Source of the DNA: Nocardioides sp. GY 10113
GTDB lineage: Bacteria; Actinomycetota; Actinomycetes; Propionibacteriales; Nocardioidaceae
Direction of reading: 5' to 3'
Assembly (NCBI RefSeq): GCF_004919105.1
Contig: NZ_STGK01000016.1
Location: 1 to 64,000 of the forward strand
Length of the DNA stretch: 64,000 nucleotides
Under the pieces are notes generated by a model. The model saw only the letters and a list, made by a program, of their open reading frames with translations, searched no databases and was not told where the DNA came from. This document shows, in pieces, positions 15,072-22,862 of this stretch; within the stretch, counting starts at the first letter, position 1; each line of letters begins with the position of its first letter. A program made the translations under genes and the position numbers.

Positions 15072-16301
15072 TCACGCCGACTCGCCCTCTGCGAACCCGT
15101 CGAGCAGGACATCGAGCGCCACTGTCACGTCAACGGCCTCGGCGCTTCGGTCGTTGTAGTGGGCGTCGGCGATCCGGTCGCCGGAGTGCCCGAGCAGCGA
15201 GGCGCCCGCGGTCAAACCGAGCATCTTGATCGTCTTGGTGGCCGCGGTTCGTCGGAACGTGTGCGGGGTGATCCAGGAGATGTCCTCGTCCGTGCACATC
15301 GCCTTGGCCTCGGTCAGCGCGCGAGCAACGTTGCGCGGCCACAAGGGAGTGCCGGCCCGGGATGCGAATACCGGGTCCTCGGGGCTCACGTCGGTGCCCT
15401 TGGCCTCGGCCCTCGCGGTCGCCTCGTCCAGACGACGGCGCAGCATGCTCACCACGACGATGGGCAACGTGACGGTGCGGGCACCGTCCTTGGTCTTCAC
15501 CTCGCCCCGCACCAGCCCCTGGCCCTTCACCGGGGTCATGTTGTCTTCGACCCGGAACAGGGCGGCGTCGAGGTCCAGGTGGTGCCAGCAGACGCCGGAG
15601 AGTTCGCCTGCACGGACACCGGTGCCCAGGCTCATCATCACCAGGTCGCGCAGCGGCACGGTGGGGTGATACCAGCGCCGCGCCTTCTCGCTGTAGCGCG
15701 GCTTCTCCCACTCCGTGATCGCGTCCCGCAACAGGGGCAGGTGGTGGGGCCTCATCGCCTTCTTGGGGTGGCGGCGTTCTCCCTTGGCGTCGACAGCCCG
15801 CGGGGTGACTGCGACGGGGTTGATCGCGACGGCCTGGTCGAGCACCGCCAGCCCCATGATCTGCGACAGAAGGGTGCGCGCGGTCGGGCGGTTGTAGCGC
15901 AGCGCCGAGTGCCAGCGGTGCACGGCACCCGGGGTCACCTCGCGGACGGTCAGATGCTCGAAGCCCGGCAGGACCGAGGAGTTCAGTGCGGTCTCGTACC
16001 GCTCCTTGGTGGTCGGTGCCAGACGAGTGCTCGCCTTGACCTGGGCCAGCCACTTCGCGGCCAGGACGGGGAAGGGAGTGTCGCCCCGGACCGGTGCGCC
16101 AGTGGTGGCGTTAGCAGCCAGGTCGCGGCACTTCTCGCGCAGCGCCGCCTCGGCCTTCGTCGGAGAGGAGCCGGTCGCCTTCACCTTGCGGTTCTGCCCG
16201 TCAGCGTGGCGGTACCGGGTGATCGCCACGTGAGTGCCGTTCTCCTGCTTCTTGATGTCGATCTTGCCGTGCGTGCCGATCGGGGTGCGGGGACGCGCCA
16301 T
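15072..16301 (-). CDS. int: Tyrosine recombinase (integrase) of the island
   Basis: The 409-residue integrase has an N-terminal AP2-like arm-binding region (GKIDIKKQENGTHVAITRYR), a SAM-like core-binding domain (residues about 75-165) and a catalytic domain. The catalytic residues are visible: Arg in GTGVRAGELSG, His-x-x-Arg in HTFRR, His in LLGHSG and Tyr in HYNDR. ATG 16301 follows the xis stop (GCATGAGATGGCG), so the two genes are coupled. It should catalyse recombination between the tRNA-Arg site and attP. It ends 200 bp from attL, the usual position. Confidence 0.93.
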   Translation of the reverse strand: MARPRTPIGTHGKIDIKKQENGTHVAITRYRHADGQNRKVKATGSSPTKAEAALREKCRDLAANATTGAPVRGDTPFPVLAAKWLAQVKASTRLAPTTKERYETALNSSVLPGFEHLTVREVTPGAVHRWHSALRYNRPTARTLLSQIMGLAVLDQAVAINPVAVTPRAVDAKGERRHPKKAMRPHHLPLLRDAITEWEKPRYSEKARRWYHPTVPLRDLVMMSLGTGVRAGELSGVCWHHLDLDAALFRVEDNMTPVKGQGLVRGEVKTKDGARTVTLPIVVVSMLRRRLDEATARAEAKGTDVSPEDPVFASRAGTPLWPRNVARALTEAKAMCTDEDISWITPHTFRRTAATKTIKMLGLTAGASLLGHSGDRIADAHYNDRSAEAVDVTVALDVLLDGFAEGESA

Positions 16302-16302
16302 C

Positions 16303-16509
16303 TCATGCCGCCTGGTTGTCGAGCCACGAATCAAGGTCGGCCCGACGGTATCGAAGGTGCTTCCCGACCCGCAGCGCTCGCGGTCCGGCCAAGTGCTGCC
16401 GCCAGCGGTAGAGCGTCTTGACCGGCACTCCGAGGTAGGCGCTGACCTCTTCCGGCGTCATGAGCGGGGAGCAGCAGTGGTTGTCGTTGCGCGTCGTTTC
16501 CTTCGTCAT
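16303..16509 (-). CDS. xis: Excisionase/MerR-like HTH protein
   Basis: The 68-residue protein has a winged-helix excisionase (HTH_17) domain: PLMTPEEVSAYLGVPVKTLYRWRQ followed by RALRVGKHLRYRRADLDSWL. It is directly upstream of int, and the int ATG begins one base after the xis stop codon. Xis proteins bend DNA at attP and favour excision. A longer frame upstream lacks features of a real N-terminus; I chose ATG 16509 by comparison with the family length. Confidence 0.85.
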   Translation of the reverse strand: MTKETTRNDNHCCSPLMTPEEVSAYLGVPVKTLYRWRQHLAGPRALRVGKHLRYRRADLDSWLDNQAA

Positions 16510-16884
16510 GGCCCGCAGGTGTGCGGCCAGGGCGTGAGAACTCCCCGCCCTCACGGTCCAGCTCGAAGAAGCGGTCGAGCCCCGCTCCACCTCCGCGTGA
16601 CTGCACCGTCGCAAGTTGGTGGTCCAACGCCTCGCCGCGGGCACCACCAGGCGCCCCAGAACGGGGCTGAGGCGGCCAAGAAATCGCTCTGACCTCAAGG
16701 AGTAAAGACTCTTCACTGCGGGAGTCAAGATTCTTGACACCTCGCCGACGGAAGAGAGTCGAGGTCGCACGGGGCCCTTCCGCCGGTTGGGTGCGCGGCG
16801 GCATAGAGATTGATGAGCGCTTACGGGCCCCCCGGAATCACGCTCATCTACGAAACCGCCTCTCGAACAGAAGGACGCGAAGAC
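16510..16884. other. Divergent control region between xis-int and the unknown gene cluster
   Basis: This 375-bp gap has no convincing gene. It should hold promoters for xis-int (minus) and for the plus-strand gene at 16885. Two operator-like palindromes lie near its middle and are listed separately. Confidence 0.6.
16701..16739. promoter_or_regulatory. Tandem operator-like palindromes, centres 22 bp apart
   Basis: AGTAAAGACTCTTCACT (16701-16717) and AGTCAAGATTCTTGACA (16723-16739) are 17-bp palindromic sites with centres at 16709 and 16731. The second contains a perfect 7-bp inverted repeat GTCAAGA/TCTTGAC. Spacing of two helical turns suggests cooperative binding by a dimeric repressor. A similar pair occurs at 33803-33840. 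Confidence 0.55.
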
Positions 16885-17196
16885 ATGAGCGCAAGCCCCC
16901 TGCACGACCACTGCCTCCACCCCGAGGTCAACCGACTCCTCGCCGCCGAGACCCTCGCCCACACCTGCGACCGAGGCAAGGCCATCAAGACCGAGGAGTC
17001 CCTCGGGGACGACACGTGGCTGGCCACGGTCGCCATCCTCCTCGGTGACGAGATCGGTGACTTCGACGAGGCCGTCGTCTCGATCGAGACGAACCGCGAC
17101 CTGTGCCTGGTCGTGCGCCGCGGTGGGTTCGCGGCGTTCGAGATGGCGGAGTACGCAGCCGCCCGGATCGCAGCCGAGCAGATCGCCGCCAACTAG
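16885..17196 (+). CDS. Hypothetical island protein, 103 residues
   Basis: The frame is open upstream to ATG 16810, but ATG 16885 after GAAGGACGCGAAGAC is the better start. The product begins SASPLHDHCLHPEVNRLLAAETL, continues with acidic segments (DDTWLATVAILLGDEIGDFDEAVV), and ends in an Ala-rich helix (MAEYAAARIAAEQIAAN). It is soluble and has no recognisable domain. It is the first plus-strand gene inside the island and lies near the xis operators, so an early regulatory or accessory role is possible but unproven. Confidence 0.6.
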   Translation: MSASPLHDHCLHPEVNRLLAAETLAHTCDRGKAIKTEESLGDDTWLATVAILLGDEIGDFDEAVVSIETNRDLCLVVRRGGFAAFEMAEYAAARIAAEQIAAN

Positions 17197-17360
17197 AAGT
17201 CCGTTGCCCGGCCCCGTACAGGCGGCGGCGGTTCGCGACCGAGCCTCGCGCCAAGTTGCAGTCCGCCGCCTCCGGGGCGGAAAGCAGCGGCGACCGCAAG
17301 CCCCCGTTCGGGCATGCTGGAGGCCCGGGTTCGCTCACGCAGGGCTGTAGGGAGGGCACG

Positions 17361-18200
17361 ATGCCACACGACGTCGAAAATCTGCCGTCGTCCGCGGCTA
17401 CCGGTCTGTGGCGGATCGCCTTCGAGCACGGGCCGCCGCTGCTCCTGCGAATTGATCCGGTCGACCCGGTGTGGCTCCGTCCCGCGGTCGTCGGACCGGA
17501 CGGCGAGCCGATGGTCAGCGGCCTCCCGGACGGCAGGTGGAGCCAACTCGACATTGGACCGCACCTGATCCGATGGGGCGCGACCGGTGGTCCCGAGCCG
17601 GTCGCTGGAGACGGCGGGCCGGTGCCGGGTGTCCGGGTCGGGTACGGGGTGGTGGTCGGTCGCCGCACGAACCACGATGCCGGCTGGCGTACCCCGACAG
17701 TGGTTTCGATCGACAGGATCTCCTCGGAGGACCTGACCCACTCGCAGCGCGTCGGACTACGCCAGCGCGACCTCGAACGCGCACGACAGAAGCTGCGGGG
17801 TCGATACGACGGCGACGGGTTCGACTTCTGGTGGGCATGGCCGCCGGGCTGGGTACCCCTCGTGGTGGATCTCGACGCGCGGCTCGCCGCCCTAGACCCC
17901 GACTATCGCATCGAACGGATCCGGGGGAAGTTCGGGATCCTGTCGTTCAACGCCACGACCAGCATCACCCGCGAGCCGCTGGCCGCGTTCGAAGCCGCCA
18001 TCCGCGACGCCGAGCAGCAGTCGCTCGTGACGTGCGAGGAGTGCGGAGAGGCCGGCGCCCTCTGCGGGGACGTCGAGGCTGGTGACCTGTTCCTGGCCAC
18101 GCTCTGTGAGGAGTGCGCCAACGATGCGGCCGCCCCAGCCGTGCCGGGCGTGGATCCTCGCCACTTTCAGACCGTGCGGGCCGAGACGGACAGCCCGTGA
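17361..18200 (+). CDS. Hypothetical protein with C-terminal zinc-ribbon-like cysteines
   Basis: ATG 17361 has GGAGGG 5 nt upstream. The 279-residue product has a Trp/Pro/Gly-rich N-terminal half, a charged helix near residue 130 (SQRVGLRQRDLERARQKLRG), the aromatic segment FDFWWAWPPGWVPLVV, and a C-terminal cysteine cluster CEECGEAGALC...LCEEC. That cluster fits a zinc ribbon. I do not recognise the family. It overlaps the next gene by 4 bp (GTGA), so both act in one operon 160 bp downstream of the previous ORF. Confidence 0.65.
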   Translation: MPHDVENLPSSAATGLWRIAFEHGPPLLLRIDPVDPVWLRPAVVGPDGEPMVSGLPDGRWSQLDIGPHLIRWGATGGPEPVAGDGGPVPGVRVGYGVVVGRRTNHDAGWRTPTVVSIDRISSEDLTHSQRVGLRQRDLERARQKLRGRYDGDGFDFWWAWPPGWVPLVVDLDARLAALDPDYRIERIRGKFGILSFNATTSITREPLAAFEAAIRDAEQQSLVTCEECGEAGALCGDVEAGDLFLATLCEECANDAAAPAVPGVDPRHFQTVRAETDSP

Positions 18201-18844
18201 GCGACCGCATCCCGCTCCTGGTCGACGTGGATGGCGTTCTGAACGTTCTGCTTCCGCGGGGCGCCGGCGGCCAGGTCGACACGCGGCGACTCGACGTCCA
18301 CGAGGGGGTCTTGGGCCCGGACGGCCGGGCATTCACGCTGAGGTTCGATCCGCGCCTGCCGACCTGGCTAGACCGCCTGTCCGAGCGGTTCGAACTCGTC
18401 TGGAGCACGACCTGGAGCAACGCGAACGAGGCGATTTCGCCGCTGGTCGGCCTCCCTGGCGACCTCGATCAGGTCCGGCTCCCTCGGGGCGATGACTGGA
18501 TCGGGGTCGCTCCATACCTGTGCCGCAAGACCGTGTTCGTACGGCGGTGGGCGGCCGAGCGTGGCGTCGCCCGGCTGGCGTGGATCGACGACGAGATCGT
18601 CGACGCCGACCGCGCAGCACTCACCGCCACATGGCCGCGGCAGGACCGGGCGCCGATGTGGATGGAGGGCTATGTCAACACCCCGGCGCTCGATGATGCC
18701 ACTGTCGTGACGACGGACCCACTGGTTGGTTTGACCGAGGAGCAGGTCGACACGCTGATGGCGTGGGCAGAGAGTCGCTCCGGCCGGCTTGGTGCCGCTG
18801 AGGCCGGAGAGAACCGCCATGCCCATGACGCTGCCGTTGACTGA
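18197..18844 (+). CDS. HAD-like phosphatase-domain protein (HAD_SAK-type)
   Basis: The 215-residue protein starts at a GTG overlapping the upstream stop. The N-terminal motif LLVDVDGVLN is HAD motif I with both catalytic aspartates. ELVWSTTWSNAN resembles the T/S-containing motif II, and LAWIDDEIVDAD fits the acidic motif IV. This arrangement is that of the small HAD domain found in Swiss-army-knife RNA-repair-type proteins in actinobacteria. The substrate is unknown. It lies directly before cas3 in the same direction, with a 195-bp gap. Confidence 0.72.
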   Translation: MSDRIPLLVDVDGVLNVLLPRGAGGQVDTRRLDVHEGVLGPDGRAFTLRFDPRLPTWLDRLSERFELVWSTTWSNANEAISPLVGLPGDLDQVRLPRGDDWIGVAPYLCRKTVFVRRWAAERGVARLAWIDDEIVDADRAALTATWPRQDRAPMWMEGYVNTPALDDATVVTTDPLVGLTEEQVDTLMAWAESRSGRLGAAEAGENRHAHDAAVD

Positions 18845-19039
18845 ATCGTGCCCGAGATCCGCGAGGTTCGAGCGAGTCGATGACGCCTGGCGGGACTGTT
18901 CACCGCTCGCCGCACAGGTCGTCACGCGAGCGGGCAGCAGAGGGACCCCTGGACGGCCGAGAACCCGAGAGACCGAGGTAGTGGGCAAGCGAGCGCGCGA
19001 GGTCGCGTTCGAGACGATGTCGTTCAGGTCCGACAGAGG

Positions 19040-21811
19040 GTGAGGACCGCTACCGTCCAGCGCGTGGTGTGCGCGATTGACCTCCGGCTGTGGGCGAAGT
19101 GGGGAGACTACGACGCTGACGCCGCCAACAACCGGTACCCACTTCTCGCCCACCTGATCGACACCCTGGTTGTCGCCGAGCACCTCCACGACACCTGGCT
19201 CTCGCCGAGCGCCCGCACACGCCTGTCACGTCTGACCGGCGTTGGGGAGTCGGCGCTCCGCCCCACGCTGGCGCGACTCGCCGGGCTGCACGACCTCGGC
19301 AAGGCCAATCCGATCTTCCAAGGCCAGTTGGCCCACCCGACCCCCGACTTCGCTGACCACATGGCTGCGCTCGCCGACGCCGGCTATTGGGTTCCTGCCC
19401 AGGACGACGCCAAGGGCTATGCCGGCGAGGCGCTCGTGCGCCGCCACGAAGCCGTCACCGGAACCTTCCTGACCCCGGAGAGTGACGACGGGTACGCCCA
19501 GCACGCCGAGGCCATCGCGCTCGCCGGGCACCACGGTCACTTCCGGATCGCCGACCCCACCAACACCGAAACCCTCGCCTACCAGGACTTCCTCGACGAG
19601 ACGGCGAGCGGTCCCTGGCGCGACCAGGTCAACGCCCACCAGCAACTCGTCGAGAGCCTCACCCCCGGATGGCAACCCCTCGATGCGGCCCCGCACAGCA
19701 TCCCGATTCTCACCGCCTTCATCTGCTTGGCCGACTGGGTGGCCTCCGACCAGGATGCCGTCGCTGCAGGTTCACTGGCGGCCGCCGGTGGCGGAGCGGG
19801 CTGGGAGGACTTCGCGCGAGTACGGCGCGCCTGGTTCGCGGACCGCGTTGCAGCGCTCGGCACACCAGAACGCCCGATCGGTAACTTCACATCGACCTTC
19901 GGGTTCCCCCCGAACGCACTCCAAGACAGCCTCGTCGCCCGCCCCCAGTCCGGGCTGACGATCGTCGCGGCACCGATGGGCGAGGGCAAGACCGAGGCGG
20001 CTCTCGCCCGTTGGCAAGTGGCCACAGACGGGCGCCGCCTCTACTTCGCGCTCCCCACGATGGCGACCGCGGACGCCATGTTCGACCGCATCCGGTCCTT
20101 CCTGACCACGACCTCGAACGTGGGCGCGCTGACCCACTCCCGAGCCAGCCTGAACTCGTTCTACGCCGAACCAGCACGCACCTTCCGACCGATACCCGCC
20201 ACTCCGGACTGTGGCGAGGACAGCGATCCCAGCGGGTTGACGCCGCAGAACTGGTTCCGCGGCCGACACCGCGCGCTCCTCTCGCCGATCGCGGTCGGCA
20301 CCGTCGACCAACTGCTGTCGGGCGTGCTGAAGCACAAGTTCAACTTCATGCGCCTGCTCGGGGCATTCGACGCCACCCTCGTCCTCGACGAGGTCCACTC
20401 CTACGACCCCTACATGGCCGAGCTCGTACGCCGCCTGCTCGAATGGTGCGGGGCACTGGGCATCGACGTCATACTGCTGTCGGCAACGCTCCCGAGCGCC
20501 CAGGTCCACACCTACGTCAACGCCTACCGGCACGGCCTCGAACTCCCGCCCGTCGACGACATCGCCCTGTCGAATCCGATGCACCTCCACCAGCCGGCCT
20601 CCACGCTCGGGGCCGAGGCGCGAACCGCGGATATGGCGGTCACCGCGCTGAGCGACACGACTCCGGCAGCACGCCGCGAGATCACCCTCCAGCACCGCAC
20701 CGTCCGCCACGGGAGGCTTGCCAACGCCGTCGTCGCCGAGGTTGAGGCCTTGCTGCGCGAGCATCCGGCCGCCAAGGTCGGCGTCATCGTGAACACCGTC
20801 AACGTCGCTCAGGATGTAGCCGACCGCCTCCGGGGCAGCGTGACGGGGCTCCATGTCTTGCACTCACGGATGACCGGATCGCAGCGGTACGACGCCACGA
20901 CCGCCGCGCTTGAGGAGTTCTCCAAGACCTCCCGCGCGACCGCTGCGGTCCTCGTTGCCACCCAAGTAGCCGAACAGTCCCTCGACGTCGACTTCGACGT
21001 CCTGGTCACCCAGCTCGCACCCGCGCCGAGCCTGCTTCAACGGTGCGGCCGCGTCTGGCGTCACGTCACCACCAATCCCGCGCGCCCCGCAGCTGCCCGA
21101 CCGGTCTCGACGCCGACCGTCATCGTCGTGTCCCCACTGGAAGTGGCCTGGCCCGGCACATTGCCCTACACCGTTGCCGAGATGCAGCGCACCTGGACCC
21201 ACGCTCTCGACAAGGGGGCGCGCGGCCGGGTCCTGATCCCAGATGACCTGGCCCCGATGGTCGACGCCGCACACGTCACCTGGGACACGCTCGTCGCGAC
21301 CGAGAGCGAGAGCGACACTGCCAGCCCGGCAGATCAAGCCCACCAGCATCACGTCATCGACACCGAGGCGAGGCGCCTCGCCGCAACCCGGCGCGCCATA
21401 CCCCCACCCGCATCAGTGACGCTGCCGAGCCTGGCGAGCTTCACCGGCGACCGCGATCACATCGACGAGTACAACGAGACGCGGTGGACCACCCAGGCGT
21501 CCGTCACCGTTATCCTCACGAGCGCCGATCTCGCTCACCCGGCGCGCCGCTACCTTGCGCACCCCGATCTCCTCGCCGAGGACCGCCACCGCGGGGACGC
21601 GACGACCCGCCAACTCCTGGGAGCGACAGTCCCGGTCACAGGCACCTTGGCCGTCGAACTCGGCGTCCGATCGCGCACGCCTGACACGGGGGTTACAACA
21701 TTCGTGCATGAGAGTCCACTCCTGCACTCCACGCTCGCGGTCGATCTCGATCGGTGTGCGGACTTCGAGCTCGACAGCCATCTCGGACTGCGGCGGGCGA
21801 GAGGCCAGTGA
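19040..21811 (+). CDS. cas3: CRISPR-associated helicase-nuclease Cas3 (type I-E)
   Basis: The 923-residue protein has an N-terminal HD nuclease and a C-terminal superfamily 2 helicase. HD residues are H38, H84-D85 (GLHDLGK), H164-H165 (LAGHHGH) and Asp232 in ADWVASD. Helicase motifs are GEGKT (314-318), DEVH (450-453), SAT (481-483) and the arginine-finger motif QRCGRVWR. All appear intact, so target-strand degradation should be possible once recruited by Cascade. The GTG start lies close behind AGAGG. Unusually the CRISPR array, not cse1, follows: the array begins 73 bp after the stop codon. Confidence 0.95.
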   Translation: MRTATVQRVVCAIDLRLWAKWGDYDADAANNRYPLLAHLIDTLVVAEHLHDTWLSPSARTRLSRLTGVGESALRPTLARLAGLHDLGKANPIFQGQLAHPTPDFADHMAALADAGYWVPAQDDAKGYAGEALVRRHEAVTGTFLTPESDDGYAQHAEAIALAGHHGHFRIADPTNTETLAYQDFLDETASGPWRDQVNAHQQLVESLTPGWQPLDAAPHSIPILTAFICLADWVASDQDAVAAGSLAAAGGGAGWEDFARVRRAWFADRVAALGTPERPIGNFTSTFGFPPNALQDSLVARPQSGLTIVAAPMGEGKTEAALARWQVATDGRRLYFALPTMATADAMFDRIRSFLTTTSNVGALTHSRASLNSFYAEPARTFRPIPATPDCGEDSDPSGLTPQNWFRGRHRALLSPIAVGTVDQLLSGVLKHKFNFMRLLGAFDATLVLDEVHSYDPYMAELVRRLLEWCGALGIDVILLSATLPSAQVHTYVNAYRHGLELPPVDDIALSNPMHLHQPASTLGAEARTADMAVTALSDTTPAARREITLQHRTVRHGRLANAVVAEVEALLREHPAAKVGVIVNTVNVAQDVADRLRGSVTGLHVLHSRMTGSQRYDATTAALEEFSKTSRATAAVLVATQVAEQSLDVDFDVLVTQLAPAPSLLQRCGRVWRHVTTNPARPAAARPVSTPTVIVVSPLEVAWPGTLPYTVAEMQRTWTHALDKGARGRVLIPDDLAPMVDAAHVTWDTLVATESESDTASPADQAHQHHVIDTEARRLAATRRAIPPPASVTLPSLASFTGDRDHIDEYNETRWTTQASVTVILTSADLAHPARRYLAHPDLLAEDRHRGDATTRQLLGATVPVTGTLAVELGVRSRTPDTGVTTFVHESPLLHSTLAVDLDRCADFELDSHLGLRRARGQ

Positions 21812-21883
21812 GTCACCGAACCAGGCAGATGGAAACCGATGCGAGAATGCACCAAGCGAGAGCGTTGCCGCAGGTGACAAAGT
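21812..21883 (+). promoter_or_regulatory. Short putative leader before the CRISPR array
   Basis: Only 72 bp separate cas3 from the first repeat, and the segment is not A/T-rich as typical leaders are. It may hold a weak array promoter, or the array may be read through from cas3. No integration-host-factor-like site is evident. Confidence 0.35.
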
Positions 21884-22764
21884 GTCCTTCCCGCGCAGGC
21901 GGGGTGAACCCACCACCACCGCGTATCCGAGCCGGCCGGCGGTGTCCTTCCCGCGCAGGCGGGGGTGAACCCGTGTAGATCCCCTCCGGGCCGGGAGCGG
22001 TCTTGTCCTCCCCGCGCAGGCGGGGGTGAACCCTTCACGGCCAGGCCGACCAGGGTCAGCGCGGCGTCCTCCCCGCGCAGGCGGGGGTGAACCCGACTAC
22101 CTGACCGACGGCCAGCCTCGCCGCACATCCTCCCCGCGCAGGCGGGGGTGAACCCTTGCCGACAGTGCCGCCGAAGATCCACAGTTCGTCCTCCCCGCGC
22201 GGGCGGGGGTGAACCCTGGGACAGCTGCTTCGAGCAGACCGGCCAGCAGCCCTCCCCGCATCGGCGGGGGTGAACCCAAGATCGGCGAACTGATCCGTAA
22301 CGTCTTAAAGTCCTCCCCGCGCAGGCAGGGGTGAACCGTGGTGCGAGTTGTTCGGAGGCCACATCGATACCGCCTCCCCGCGTAGGCGGGGGTGAAGCCT
22401 TCACCTGCGGCGTCACGGTCACGAACACGCCGTCCTCCCCGCGAAGGCGGGGGTGAACCCTACGAGCGCAACGTCATGACGTTCCGCGCGGAGCCCTCCC
22501 TGCGAAGGCGGGGGTGAGCCCGTGCCACTCGTCTTCGGCGTGGCCGTTGCCTTTCCTTTCCCCGCGCAGGCGGGGGTGAACCCAAGTTCGGCATCTACGC
22601 CCCCAAGGTCGAGATGCCTCCCTGCGCAGGCGGGGGTGAACCATGGGACCGCTGGTTCGAAGTCGCGACGCAGCAGTCCTCCCCGCGCAGGCGGGGGTGA
22701 ACCCGATATCCAGCCGTGCTTCGCCACAATCAACCTGCTTCCCCGCGCAGGCGGGGGACAGCGC
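21884..22764 (+). CRISPR. Type I-E CRISPR array: 15 repeats, 14 spacers
   Basis: The 29-nt consensus starts GTCCTCCCCGCG and ends GGCGGGGGTGAACCC, with the stem CCCCGC / GCGGGG as in other I-E repeats, read on the plus strand. Repeats begin at 21884, 21944, 22005, 22066, 22127, 22188, 22249, 22310, 22371, 22432, 22493, 22555, 22615, 22676 and 22736. Spacers are 31-33 bp (mostly 32). Only the 3rd, 4th and 14th repeats match the consensus. The first lacks one G, and the last loses its 3' end (GGGGGACAGC). Variants sit at both ends and in the middle (CATCGG in the 7th, CGTAGG in the 9th). This is unusual for an expanding array and fits the absence of cas1 and cas2. Confidence 0.97.
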
Positions 22765-22793
22765 TAGAAGCGGGTTGCGTCGGGGGGCCGTCG

Positions 22794-22845
22794 TACGTTG
22801 CCGCAATCCGACCGCAACTGGAGTTCAGTCTCGATACGTTGCGGC
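22794..22845 (+). promoter_or_regulatory. Direct repeats upstream of the Cascade operon
   Basis: TACGTTGCCGC (22794-22804) and TACGTTGCGGC (22835-22845) lie 41 bp apart between the last CRISPR repeat and cse1. They may be part of a promoter or operator for the cse1-cas6e operon. The evidence is position and repetition only. Confidence 0.35.
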
Positions 22846-22862
22846 GCGTAGGAGGCCCGCTC

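Noticed and set aside
22716..22862. Upstream extension of cse1 into the last CRISPR spacer
   Set aside because: The reading frame is open, but the start would lie in the array; GTG 22863 with AGGAGG is far better.
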